Assembly: GCA_022747635.1 (NCBI GenBank)
Contig: JAKTNV010000005.1
Location: forward strand, 46,895,013-46,959,012
Reading direction: 5' to 3'
DNA from: Hetaerina americana
Taxonomy: Eukaryota; Arthropoda; Insecta; Odonata; Calopterygidae
DNA length: 64,000 nt
Part shown: positions 25,880-40,200 of the stretch, piece after piece
Numbering within the stretch: the stretch's first letter is position 1
Layout: every line of letters starts with the position of its first letter
Translations under genes and position numbers: made by a program
The notes under the pieces: generated by a model
Told to the model about the DNA's origin: nothing
Seen by the model: only the letters and a program-made list of their open reading frames with translations
The model's database searches: none

Positions 25880-26830
25880 TCATGATTGGAACGTGGAACA
25901 TTGGATAGCTATCATGCTAATCTAGCTAAGATAGAAACTAAATTTATGGAGAGAGCAGTGGCACCGGTTTATAACAGATGACAAAGATAAGGCAGTAGAA
26001 AAGGTCTATATAGGAATCACGAAAGAAATTTTTAAAAATAAATAAGAAGACACTCATAGGCGAATGGAACAACATCGACGAAAGCGACGAAGAAAAAACT
26101 ATTTGAGATTGTACCTTGGGAAAACGGAGAAAACAGGAGAGAGGCTAATGGAATTCTGCATCCTGTGTGCGTTACTAGTGGAAAGTGATTGTTTTAATCC
26201 TTGGGGAATAAGATAAACTTGAAAATGTGAAAGAACAAGAGAGCATTTCTACTTCACTGCGGTTTTATACAGCTTAAATGCTGAGATGATACTAGATTCA
26301 GGAAAAATTTTCCTGATGTAGTAATCGACTGAATTCATAACTTAGTGATATTGATGCATCAACTTTTATTCAAGAAACTGAAGAAAATAAGGAAGTCTAG
26401 AAATGATGTAGGAGTGATTAACCATGAGTACAAAGATGATAGAAAGCTCAGCGTGTATTCTTGGGGTTATCAAGAGAAAAGGGAAGTTCGAAAGCAAAGG
26501 AAATTTGGCAGTTCAGGAGGATGTTGAAGATCAAGTGGATGGATCAAGTAACAAACGAATAAGTTCGGCAAGGAGTCGGAGAAGAAGGAAGTGTAATTAA
26601 AACTCCGAAAAGGAGAAGGCAGAACCTTAAAGGATATGTACATTTTGAGACAGAATGGTTTGATGAAAACAGTTTTTAAAGGAAAACTGAACGAGGAGAG
26701 TTAAAGGCGGAGTCCCCGAATGAGTTACACAAAACAAATAATGATGAGCATCGATGCTAAGAAATTTGAATAAATGAAGTAGTTAGCCTATGGAAGTATT
26801 GAAAAGAGAGTTGATTCAAACTTATCGTTT
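25880..26830 (+). pseudogene. Old, decayed non-LTR retrotransposon copy
   Basis: Split over several frames, the plus strand keeps traces of an APE/RT retrotransposon protein. Near 25975-26160 there is a DKDKAVEKVYIGITKEIF-like stretch, then GERLMEFC, as in the late endonuclease region (compare NDRGEKAVEFC at 38.3 kb). Near 26520-26640 there is FRRMLKIKWMDQVTNE, then VGEEGSVIKT and RRRRQNLKGY, the usual post-RT tail. Most of the reverse transcriptase is missing, and stops and frameshifts are frequent. It appears older than, and from a different family to, the RTE-like copies at 56-62 kb. Identification is by motif memory only. Confidence 0.5.
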
Positions 26831-29450
<2,620 letters not shown>

Positions 29451-32400
29451 GCGTTTTCATCTAGGAAAGATGAAATGGGAGCTATTCAATTTTTTATCCT
29501 GAAATGCATTTCTCATAATTTTATTTCAAATGAGAACTGATTCTTGGTTGTTTATCAGTGGACGTAAAATCCCACGCAAAATTGATTGGGACGCAAAATA
29601 ATTAATGCGGATATTTCGGTAGTGATCTTCGTGTGGAATATCCTCGTTAATTAAGAATTCGAATTTACGACACTAGGAAATTCTTATTATTTTCCTTTTA
29701 TCGCTCATTCGCATTTTGAGTGAACCATGCATGTGTAATCCTGAGCTCATACAATTCACCATATCATTAGCTTATTCAATTGTAGTTCATACCATCATCT
29801 TATTATTAGAAAGACACGAGGAAATTCATTTCCTTTAGCCGGACAATCTTAATATTTGTAAGGCCGTCTGGTTTCTAACCGTGTCTAACTTAGGGATAGG
29901 TTAAGAGAGAAGGAGAATATGGCCCTTAATCACTCAGGACACATTAAACTGCGCTAACTATTCTTTTTACTGCTTTTAAACAATAACCGTACCAGCTAGG
30001 ATACAAGAGTTACCCAATTCCACGAGAACGGTACTCGTTTTTCGAATCTCATTTTTCGATAATGGGAATCAACGAATCATCTTAAAACCGAATTGTAAAT
30101 TAGGAAAAATTTTCCCTCCGTTTAGTATTTGCATTGAAGCGCACATGCTCAAATTTCGTTTTATATTTTAATGAATTCAATAATTTCATTTTGAATGCGG
30201 TTGGGATGGGTTTTCCGTTATATATATATTCTTCATCTTCCTCTTCCCTTCGTTTTCACTCTTTCCATCGCAGGCAGACAGACCAATCTCCCAAACACCT
30301 TAGCTTTGATCGCTCCCTGGTTATTCTCCATCAAATCCTACCCTTCGACGCTCACAGACCGCTCCTCGGATACCGCGTCTACCCTATAAACTTCCGTGGC
30401 CTGTTACTCGTCTCTGGGGGCCCTGGATGGAAGGGAACTTCAATGGTGCATCCATTCCTTGGTGATGATTTTTCCTCAGTTGAGGAAAGGGTTCTGTAGT
30501 GGCTTCATCTTTTCACCCACCGCCGTATATCTTCCTAAGATAAGGATCCTTTCTCTTACTTTTGTCATGAAACTGGCGACGGTAGTGCCGGTGGTGGGTT
30601 TTGTAAGTCTCTTTTATGAAATGTGGATTTTAGTGGCCCAGCAGTGAGTGGCAGGTCAATTCAACAATGCATAATTTGGTTTTTAGATTGAGCATAGGAA
30701 TGTAAAATTTATATTTATGCGTTGTTTTGTTTAACGTGTGCATCAATTTGCACATGATATCGTAATGGAAATTGAGCTCTATTATTTTCCGGTAGCATTT
30801 TAATCTCAGCGTATTATTTAAAAGATTAAATTACGTGTGTTTGAAAATATTCTAAAATTAATTTCCATACCTGCAGGGGTCGAAATTTTACGCTTCTAAA
30901 GGAACAAAGCACAGCTTTAAAAATATTCTGTGTAAATTAGATACTTGAATATCCAAGGATCTCCTATTCTCAGAAATTCTAGTTAAAAAAATTACCTACT
31001 AAAGTTGATGGATGCATTCTAAATTAGACGATGTTTTAAGCTTACGATACACACAACAGATACGCCTATTCGTGTGAAACTTTTTTTTATTTTCGGCTTT
31101 TTTATGTTAGTTTTATCTTTCTCCTAGTAAAGTGCACAAAGTTGAAAATTCGCCTACTGAAGAGATATAAGCGAAAAATGACTAAAATGAAGTTCTAAAC
31201 TCCCCAACTTGGTAACTCTTGCCTGATATAGTTACTGAGAACGTGAATAGAACTTTTCACTTAAAACCACGGTCATCCTGCACTTAAGCAAATTATCATA
31301 GTAATTTTCAAATTAAATGATAACTTATCAGAGCAATCTGGCTGTTCCTTCAATGGTAGAAGAATTGAGAAAAATGATAATTGTTAAAAAATTATTAACT
31401 CACATTATGAATGACCAGAAGTAATTGAATACTTTGTTCGTTATTTGATATATTTGTCAAAACAACTTAAAATTAATGCACTATTAATATTATAAACTCA
31501 TCTAATGCTTCGGAGTTTCATGCAAATGTCATTTTAATTCATCATAATTACTGACAGCGAAATGGGTTGATTGCATACAACACTCAAGTTCTTATATCTT
31601 GATTTGTACATCAGTTGGAACATTTATTTTGAATTTTGAGCATTGCGATTTAAATAGTTTTAATCATTTTACCTTTGGTTCATTATTTTCTTAAGTGAAT
31701 GAAGCAGTTCGATTTGAAGCCATGCCCTTACTTATTTATAGCCATTAATACCTCTTCGTTGCGTATGGCCGTTAATTTTGTTTTATTGCGGCACCATATA
31801 TTTATGACCCAATTCAAATATGAGTAACATAGGACAAAAATATATTGCTTTTCTAAGATTAAGCTAAAAACTATTTTTCTCTGCCACCTTTTAATCTTTC
31901 ATTTTGCAAATAAAACTCGCAGCGCACAAATCCTTTAATGCCACACCGTAGGATGCTGGCTGGATGATGGGAGCCACCACTTCTTCAACGGACCTTAAGA
32001 AATATTGCATATTCCCTGATCCCTTTCAACCTTTAGGATTTAACTTAGCGAGTCACGCCGAGTTCATAAAATGCTATCACCTGGACTTCTCTCCCCGAAC
32101 ACTTCTTATCCCTTCTTGCCCGGCACCCATGTCTTCCCTGAGCTACACCTCCCACCCGCCCCTCGCCCTCCGCCTTATGACCCAACTACCTTATAACCGT
32201 CATCAGGCGGAAACCATTAATAATTCCCAAAATCCAATCCCTATCCCCCCCGCCACTGTCAAAAAAACAAACCTCTCATCCTATTAGTTTCCTTCACCAT
32301 CTCTGGGAAGCCTTTCCTCGCACCCCACATCTCCCGCCGTTTCCCCCTTGCGACCCCCTCCCGCTCGCTCCCTGCGCAGCCTCTCCTACGCTTCCATAAA

Positions 32401-33290
32401 CTCATTCCTCACCCCTACCCCTGCTATGTTTCTTCCCAATCCCATGGTTCAACCAGCGTTTCTAATGTGGAGCCCTTCTCCTCGTGAAGTCAGTTCGTGT
32501 TCATGTCGCTAGTCGGCGATGTCAAGGGTCTCGGACCGCCGTGTGCCCGTGAAAGTGCGAACAAAAACGAACATGATTCCATTGTTTTGTCAGATTCTGT
32601 TGAAAGTTATAATCCCGTGTGGTACCGTTTAAACAATTTCGCTCGCTTAGTAAAACATTTACGTAAACATAGGAGCAATCACCCATCTTTACCAGTTTTC
32701 CTTTTATGATTATTTTATGATTTAATCCGGATTTGTATTATAACTGGTTGTAATAATGATTGATCTTTTTACTGTGGTATAATTTGATCACCAATATTCT
32801 CATCGGCTGCATGATCCATATGTTAACAAATATAGTGCCTATGTCCTTTGGAAACGAATGAAAAATCCGCGGCTCCTTGTTGCTATTTCAAAATTGCATG
32901 GGTTGTGTCGAATAATTAAAGATTCAAAATAATTGACGGGTGTTCATGAACGCATTACACTTTTTTGTTACAAGCTACGCAACAGAAATTCGAGAAAAAC
33001 TGGTGCAGTCTAGGAATTTGGACGGTTTCAATGAAAAAGAGAAACCCACTAGTGACTTAAACACTTTTTTATCGAGAGACCTTTTCAACATTCTAGATTA
33101 ACATATTTTGCCAACGTATCTCTTAAACATTAAAATTGAAATGTAACTAATTGCTGCAATACCTATGCTTAAGAGACGATTACTTTCAAAGATCGGGGGC
33201 AAAGTAAGCACTTACTCGCAGCAGTTCAGGCCTTGTGCAGTCATATAGTAACTCCTTTGGCTTTTTTCGCCACTGAAAAGGGAATACATA
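29451..33290. other. Mostly AT-rich; C-rich block at about 32080-32480
   Basis: No conserved coding seen. 30230-30500 and 32080-32480 are less AT-rich, with open frames of up to 121 and 107 codons whose Ser/Pro/Leu-rich translations I do not recognise. The rest is AT-rich without structure. Confidence 0.4.
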
Positions 33291-33394
33291 ATCTATGAAC
33301 GCTAGTAGGGTGGCAACGAGGCTTATAGTTTAAGAGCCGTGAACAAGAGTCGAGTCCTCACTTCGACTTGTGTTTTCGCGACGATTCACCTTCA

Positions 33395-33432
33395 GTATGC
33401 TGAAGAGGGCTACTTTCTGGCCGAAATACGCG
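33395..33432 (+). repeat. Hammerhead-like CTGAAGA-stem-GAAA motif (possible PLE terminus)
   Basis: CTGAAGA at 33400, then GGGCT, a loop, GGCCGAAA and TACGCGT gives the same CTGAAGA-stem-CCGAAA figure seen in the PLE ends at 21.2 and 36.65 kb. No retroelement coding sequence accompanies it. Confidence 0.35.
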
Positions 33433-34096
33433 TATTCGTATTCACCTTTCTTATCCATTTCCTTTTTACCTTTTACCCCATCCTCGACTGGTGGCGTTAG
33501 CCAACTAATCTCATTTGTACTTTGTTTAGAAAGGTAAACTGTTTACGGCTATTTGAGTTTTTCATTTATTTAATACTACTAGCCGTAAGAGCTCAATTTC
33601 TCTCAAGATAAACAATATTTTTGTCTACTATTTATTCACGGCTTATCCGTTCGTGTTTAATGAAGCTCCTGGGTGTAATGGCATCCGAACGGGTGTCGTA
33701 ATAGATACAACTGATCGGCTGCATAAAAAGGCAGGAGTTTTTAATTTTCGGCGATAAAGTGGCCGTTTAACTTATGATTTAACCCTCGGGTTTACCATAT
33801 TTTGTTTTGATGACACGTGTATAACTGCTCATAACCACGTGTATGAATTAACGTAGCTTCGACGTTCATCTGAGCATTAACTTGCTGTATGTATGTGTGA
33901 ATTTAAATTTATACGATCCTGCAATTCCTCCACCAGCCGGGTAACTTATCAATTTTGCAAATATGTGCACGAATTAGGGAGTGTTCTGTGAAAATTCAAG
34001 GCCTGAAACTCATAAAAAAAATGAATTGCGTGAGATCATCTGCCAAGTGATCTCCCTTTTTTTAATTTTTACTTTCAATCATTAAAAAATAAAATT

Positions 34097-34098
<2 letters not shown>
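33433..34098. other. AT-rich sequence, no gene recognised
   Basis: No open frame or repeat of note. Confidence 0.4.

Positions 34099-34153
<55 letters not shown>
34099..34153. repeat. (TA)n array
   Basis: Pure TA array of about 54 bp. I see no recognisable retroelement end on either side. Confidence 0.95.
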
Positions 34154-34157
<4 letters not shown>

Positions 34158-35890
34158 TTATGCAAAGATATTGTATGATAATATTTATATATGTATTTAT
34201 AAATATATAAAAATAATCTACCTCAATTTAAAACATTGATAGCTCAAAATTTCTCCTTACAACATAGTTGATGTGCAACTATGTGTCTGGGTTAAAAATG
34301 AACCACTCATTACATGCTGCGTGCCTGTCTCCTCGCGTGATACTTCATTACTTTGGCTGTTTGCATTTTGAAGATATCAGCGCCGTTACATATGGTATCA
34401 AAATCCACGATTTATTCAACAAAATATGATTACAGTACAGGAAAAGCGGGCAATGGATGGCAACAAAAGATAATACGGTGAATTTGTTTCTGGAAAAAAT
34501 TGTGTAGAGACTGTATTCCGTAACCGTAAACTATTTTCTTTAATATTTGTGACACAAGATGGGACTGCATAATTTACACGAGGGCATAGGTTTCAAGAAT
34601 AATTATGGGTTTTTTGTCGACGTGGATTTTGGGTAAGAAGATCAGCAGTTTTCATATTCTGTGTATAGTAACTAGTTTTTTTCAGAAACGCTGCGCATGG
34701 TTCAGGTATTACTAATGTAATTTACACTCTGGGAAAAGTTCGGACTTCATCCCAAAAAACTGGCATCATCCCAAACATCCGAGGTTAATGCTAATAATTC
34801 GGTTGACACTCTTTGCTGAGAAACCTATAAAATATTTTGGGACAATCGTTATTTCACAATATACCTACTGCTGAATAACGTTTTTTGTGCTCTCGCGAAA
34901 CGAGAAATAATAAAGTTTCACGAAGAAATGTTTTTTGATTTATAGGGCAGAATCATATTTATTGGCTTACAACTTCTTTATTCGATGATTTTTTTGGCTA
35001 TTTTACTAACTTGCGTGAAAGTATTTGGGCCATTTTGCGAATTTTAGTGTTCTTACTTGTTATCACGTGCGTTGCCTCATCCTATAATAATCGTCATTTC
35101 AAAATTAGCAAAGCAATGAATATAGAAAAATGGATGGCTAATGTAAGCCAATCTCAGGATGTAAGTACTGATGATGATTAATTCAAAATTAAAAAGATTT
35201 ATTCTTTCGTAATTTCATTGCTTTTTCGCCTAAAATTACTGAGTTTCAAATATGTTAGCTTCATGAATGAAATTAGCGTAACAGTGTCGAGACCCTTCTT
35301 TTCCCATATAATTTAATTTTAGAATTAGATGATCTGCTTAAAATGAATTACATGGCTATTAATTTATTTTAATTTCTTCGTTCGAATTTTCACCAAAATG
35401 TTTACCGATTCTCAAAGATCTCTAATCTCCTACCGTATCAGAAGAGTTTTCTCGAATATTAACGCAAATGGTATTTGCTCAACTGTGTTTGTGAGCCGGA
35501 AGAGGCTTCAATCTTTAAATATTATATATGCATCGTAATATTATAACTAAAATCATAAGAAGAAGGTTGTTACCCAAAATGAGCAATGGCATTAGTAATC
35601 AGAGAATGGGCGTCTGCATCTACAGAATACTCCGCAAGGGCGTGGTGTAGGGTAGCAAGGCTATTAGTCAATTTTAGCTCACATACTATATATGCCAATT
35701 AAAAAAATTGTGAACTCACACAAACATGAATTCCTTCATACATCAAGCCATAATTGTTTTCTATTAAATCTTGAACTTTTAGTCTTAAAGTTAAATATAT
35801 TCGGCCGCTTAGTTATGATTTTGTTTTCATTGTGCATAGTGCGAGGGGAGCCCGACCGGTGGTCGGATCTAAAATGTATTTAGCTCTTTA
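34154..35890. other. AT-rich sequence, no gene recognised
   Basis: No conserved frame or structured repeat. Confidence 0.45.
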
Positions 35891-35899
35891 AGTCTGATT

Positions 35900-36784
35900 C
35901 TCACCTGGTTTCTTCAAGAATGATGAGGTTTCCAACTTAATTCCTCCAATTTCCCCGGATCACACAGACTGAAAACCTTCCTTAAAGAACTGTTTCCTAA
36001 TTTACTTGACAATGATGCGACCTCATCCTTGCTACCCCAATGCCCATCTCTCGTATACAGACGACCCGCCAATCTCAAAAACCTTCACTCCACTTCAGAT
36101 CCACTAACCCTTTGGCGCCCCCCCGCGACAAATTTCCTAATATTTCTCCAACTTGCAACCGCCCCCGATGTAAAACCTGTCTACTTATTAGACCTTCCCC
36201 CTTCTCCCCACATTCCCTCATTGCCCCCTCACCTCGTTTCTACGACAATTGCCTTTCAAAAAACATTATTTATCTTTTGTCATGCAAACATTGCACTTCA
36301 TTTTTAATAAGGGGAATGCATTACTCCATTATCCATTCGAATGAATGATCACCGGTACTCCTGCAATACTGCCACATTATCTTCTCTTCCTATCCCTTCA
36401 CACGCAAATTCCCACAACCTTTCATTCGACCAGTGTTTTGCTCTCAGCATCCTAGAACCCTTACCTGATTCAGCCATCAATATAGAGGTCAGAACTCGAG
36501 AATCCTCGTATATATTAGCTTTCCCATCTTTCAAAATTCCCACCCTTAACCGTAATCTTTGATTTCCCTCCCAGCATTCCCTGCACCTCCCCTCCCCCGC
36601 CCATACCCCTAACCGCTCTCCAGAAAATTTTCAGTCTTACTTTAAGAAGGCCTCGGAGAAGGCCGAAAATTTAAACAATTTACAATGTGAGTGTCATTTC
36701 AAGTGCTACTATTTTATTTGTGTTCTATTGTGCCGTCCAAATACTCGTATTATATTGCTCGTGTGAGTGTTTCTAAATGATCGA
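35900..36784 (+). mobile_element. Penelope-like element, C-terminal half and 3' end (degenerate)
   Basis: Split over frames on the plus strand, this reads as the end of a PLE protein: post-RT segment PQCPSLVYRRPANLKN (about 36031-36080), linker with NRPRCKTC (about 36159-36182), the entry to a GIY-YIG-type domain as NIIYLLSCKHC (about 36261-36295), then HANSHNLSFDQCF and a final TRESSYILAF...LNRNL stop at 36560-36562. The GIY-YIG region is damaged: the expected YxGET motif is not readable. A 3' UTR follows with a hammerhead-like motif at 36639-36668, then the terminal segment shared with 21081-21190 and a (TA)n array. Frameshifts make it a pseudogene. The left boundary is approximate. Confidence 0.72.
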
Positions 36785-36897
<113 letters not shown>

Positions 36898-37790
36898 GAG
36901 GGGTGTCCCAAAAATAACAGGAATGCTGTTATAGATTCTTTAGTTCTCAATATTACACTAAATTTTGTTCACTTTCAAAGTAATCCACATTGACCGCAAT
37001 GCACTTCTCCAAACGATGCTTGCATTATTCGAAACATTTCTGAAATTCATTTATCGAGATCTCCTTTAGGCCTTCTACCGATTTTTGTTTTGCCGCCTCC
37101 ACAATGTCCAAACGCTTTCCTTGCATGTCCCTTTTGAGTCTGGGGAACAAAAACAAGTCACAGGGAGCTAAACCGGTGAGTAGGGAGGATAGACCATCGA
37201 TATAATGCCGTTTTTTTATCAAAAACTGCATCACGGAGACGGTGGTATGAGCCGGCGCGTTGTCATGGTAGAAGAATCAGTCGCCTGTGCGTGTGTGCCA
37301 AAGATCTGCTCTAGAATCCTCTGATTTGAACTCCATGACACCTGAGACACCTCACAGAGTTGATCAATGGCTCTGCGACGGTCTTCACGAATGAGGGAAT
37401 TGAATTTGTCCACGTTTTTGTCAGTTCTTGATGTGGAAGGGCGGGCTGAACGGGGTTGGGCTTCAATTGACATTTCACCATTTTTGAAACGTGTAAACCA
37501 CTGGTAGACTCTGGTTTTTCTTAGGACAGCTTCCTTATAAGCAGTCTTGAGCATTACAATAGTTTCCATGGCCGATTTCCTCAGCAGGAAACAAAATTTC
37601 ACTGCATCACGTTACTCTTGATAATCCGCCATCACGCTTTTCACCGAAATGAAAAAAGTTGTTTCACTGAAACAGCTCTGACGGACGGACCGATCCAGTA
37701 ACGTCGATGGTGCTACGCATACTGACGCAGGTGATGTGAGCCTGACGTACGACCGGCCGAACAAAGGCTTCTCCCACTCTCACTCCCCTC
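36898..37790 (-). mobile_element. Mariner-like transposon relic, internally deleted
   Basis: The left edge reads GAGGGGTGTCCCAAAAATAA, typical of a mariner-like terminus, and transposase remnants lie on the minus strand inside it. The right end has only a weak counterpart (near 37793-37812), so I cannot call a proper inverted repeat or target duplication. The family differs from the element at 3.0 kb. Confidence 0.7.
37025..37602 (-). pseudogene. Mariner-like transposase remnant (GVQW3/SETMAR-like type)
   Basis: The N-terminal frame (37602-37231) carries the HTH module: FCFLLRKSAMETIVMLKTAY, then RVYQWFTRFKNG, PRSARPSTSRT and EDRRRAIDQL. After a frame break, YHDNAPAHTT (about 37274-37245) is the second catalytic aspartate motif. 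The next frame (37234-37025) has LAPCDLFLFPRLKRDMQGKR and ends INEFQKCFE. The segment with the first catalytic aspartate is deleted, and the usual SPDLAP third-aspartate motif reads TGLAP, so that Asp is Gly. The protein cannot be active. Confidence 0.82.
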
Positions 37791-37799
37791 CACTTTTGA

Positions 37800-37925
37800 G
37801 TCCCCACACGTATACATATATTTAACACAAAGAAAGGACATATGTAGTTTTACGTTTCGACAATATGGTCGTCATCATCAGATCTGATGGGGAATTAGGG
37901 AAGGAATTTATGCATTCATACTGCG
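37800..37925 (-). repeat. PLE-like terminus with hammerhead-like motif
   Basis: On the minus strand, 37881-37852 reads CTGATGA, then TGACGAC-loop-GTC, then GAAACGT. This is a good match to the CUGAUGA / GAAAC core of PLE hammerheads. The short segment lies between the mariner relic and the RTE-like fragment, and no PLE coding sequence is attached. Confidence 0.5.
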
Positions 37926-38910
37926 CATGAAACAAGGACAGGAAAATTAGAGAATATTAGGCGAGAGATGGGAAGAGACATTGTAGATATTTTAAATTTT
38001 CTTTACGTGAGATCGAAGGATAGCAAGGATTAATGGAGTAATAGTTGTAGAATAATATGTAGCGGCGGGAACGAGAGCCAGCGAGAGGTTGCGATAATAT
38101 TGAATTAAGAGGTAGGAAGAAGCCTAGTAACCATAGAAAAAGCAACGGATAGAATATTAATAGTAGAGATATGCATGCCACCACACAATCGTAAGGAGGA
38201 AAAAGTCGATAGGATATACGATCAGTTAGAGGATATTATCGCAAGTGATCCTCCTGTGAAAAATTTGATAGTGATGGGGGGTTGGAATGCGACGGTAGGA
38301 GAACGAAGAGATGGTGATGAGGTGGGTGAGTACGGCTTACACACAAGGAATGACCGCGGGGAGAAAGCAGTAGAGTTCTGCAGGACACAGGGCTTAGTCA
38401 TCAGTAACACTTAGTTTAGGTGTTACAAAAGGCTTAGGTATGCATGGAAAATGCCAGGTGATTCAGAAAGGTATAAGTTAGATTATAATATGATTAGGCA
38501 CAGGTTTAGGAACTGTGAGATAAATTCCTCAGCTTCCCGGGAGTGGATGAGGACTCTGACCACAATTTAGTTGTTATGAAATGTAACGTCCGTTTCAAAA
38601 AGATGAGGCAGGGACGGAGGGTTAGAAATTGGAATGTAGAAGCATTGAATGGATTGACAAGGAAGAAGTACCAGCAGGCAGTAGAGAAAATCATGAATGG
38701 GGTAAAGAGTGGAGTACTATCGAGGAAAAATGCGAATGTATCAAGAAAGGAATATCGAAAACCGCAAAAGAAACTATGGGAACCGTAAATTGGAAAAGGA
38801 CAAGGAAACCCTGGATCACGGATGAGATGATTAGGAAGATAGATGAGAGAAGAAAATGGAAGAATGTAAACACAGAGTTAGGAAGAAGAAGTAGAAAAAA
38901 ATGTATGTGA
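37926..38910 (+). pseudogene. RTE-like retrotransposon copy D: endonuclease and linker fragment
   Basis: The plus strand follows the endonuclease of copy A (minus, 59.5-58.3 kb) from the GKWENFRREME region onwards. Frame-broken traces lie at 37930-38160. A clear frame at 38175-38414 contains KVDRIYDQLEDIIASDP, LIVMGGWNATVGE (D of the usual GDWN is G) and NDRGEKAVEFC. A linker follows (38543-38788 and 38629-38910) with DSDHNLVVMKCNVRFKKMRQ and KRTRKPWITDEMIRK. The DSDH motif of AP endonucleases is kept. The copy ends before any reverse transcriptase and has several frameshifts and stops. Confidence 0.82.
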
Positions 38911-39300
38911 AAAGGAATAGTTTAAGTCACTTTTTGTAGTTGTTAAGAAAGAAATAAAAACTGAATCGCTCGATTTAACTGTTTTGTTAAAACTTGCGAA
39001 TATTTTTGGTTTTCACGGTAGTCGTTTTTTCAATTTTTTCAAGGTGATAGCGATAGATTTCTGGCAATGCAAAAGAAACCAAGTGTTCAGTGCCATTCCT
39101 TTGAAAGTCAAAAGTTCACGTTTAGCTTCTGTCAAAGGTATCACGATGTGTGTTTTTAAGGCAAGAAACACAAATTGACGATATTTGGACCAATCTCCAA
39201 ATTATTTAGCTGCAAACAATCAATGCTTCATTTTCTATATCGCTTTCGATGAACCAACCCATCGTGACTACGACTACGAAATATCTTCGAGCTGCTGCGA
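38911..39300. other. Spacer, no gene recognised
   Basis: Ordinary AT-rich sequence with no motif. Confidence 0.4.
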
Positions 39301-40200
39301 GTCGATTTCCTTATACAACTCAATGTCGACTCCTCTTCCTCCAACCATTTTGCACCCCACCCTGGCCCCACCTTCCCATTCCATCCCACCATTCAAAATT
39401 GATACCATATAGTTCTTCTGCTCATCGTTTTTTCCAGGGTGACAGCTCTGTCTATTAGAACCTTTGCTTTATCCGCCCCCTAAAAACGTACTTCATCCCC
39501 CTTCCGAATTCCGCCCCAAGGCGCACGAATACTGAAAAGCCAGCCGTCTCCCTTCACTTTCGTCCCTCCATTGTGGCTGCAGAGTCTCCCCATCCCATTT
39601 CCATTTTCTCGCTAATAATCGCTTGGCTCCAATCGCCAAATCACATCCCCCCATCCGCACTCCTTGCCCCCTTGTTTCCTTCCAACTAACCAGTTCTCCC
39701 CCAACTCCACGTCGCCCAGGCCACCCTCACATGATATACGAGCGGCGTCGTTGATTTGGACTCCTCACCCCGAGAAAATCTCCCACTCCTTCCCTTCTTT
39801 TTCCATGGAGACGGGGGATGATTTTTCCCTGCGAGGACCAAAGGGACGAAGTTTTGAAGACGACTTGGCTGGGGGGAGGGAGGGGTAAGCGAGGGGAAAA
39901 GGGAGTGGGGCGGGAAATATGAGTCCTCGTCACTCTAATATCCCGGTAACATTATCATCCTCAGGTCTCTCCCCTAAGAACCCCTCCCTTCCCATCCCTA
40001 CCCTTCCCCCTCTCCATCTTTCTTTTCGTCTCTCGTCGTCTTTCACCCTTCCAGCGCCGAGACCCCAAAGCCTTTTGTCAAAGTTCTCTCTTCGCACCCC
40101 ATCGACTCAACATCCCTCTCCCTTACTTATTTGTTCCCCGTCCTACCCAGCCATAACCATCGTTAGTTGTCGTGGTGGGGATGATTTCAACTTTTATTCC
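39301..40200. other. C/T-rich G+C-richer block
   Basis: C-rich plus strand throughout, with a short G-rich interruption at 39810-39920. Open frames of 65-97 codons on both strands are Pro/Ser/Leu-rich with no domain. It resembles the blocks at 1.1, 14.7 and 17.6 kb. Confidence 0.42.

Noticed and set aside
33305..33360. Possible tRNA-like segment beside the hammerhead-like motif
   Set aside because: GAGTCGAGTCC resembles box B, but no box A or cloverleaf could be formed.
37793..37812. Right terminal inverted repeat for the mariner-like relic at 36.9 kb
   Set aside because: Only a few bases agree with the left end. This may be a diverged terminus but is not distinguishable from chance.
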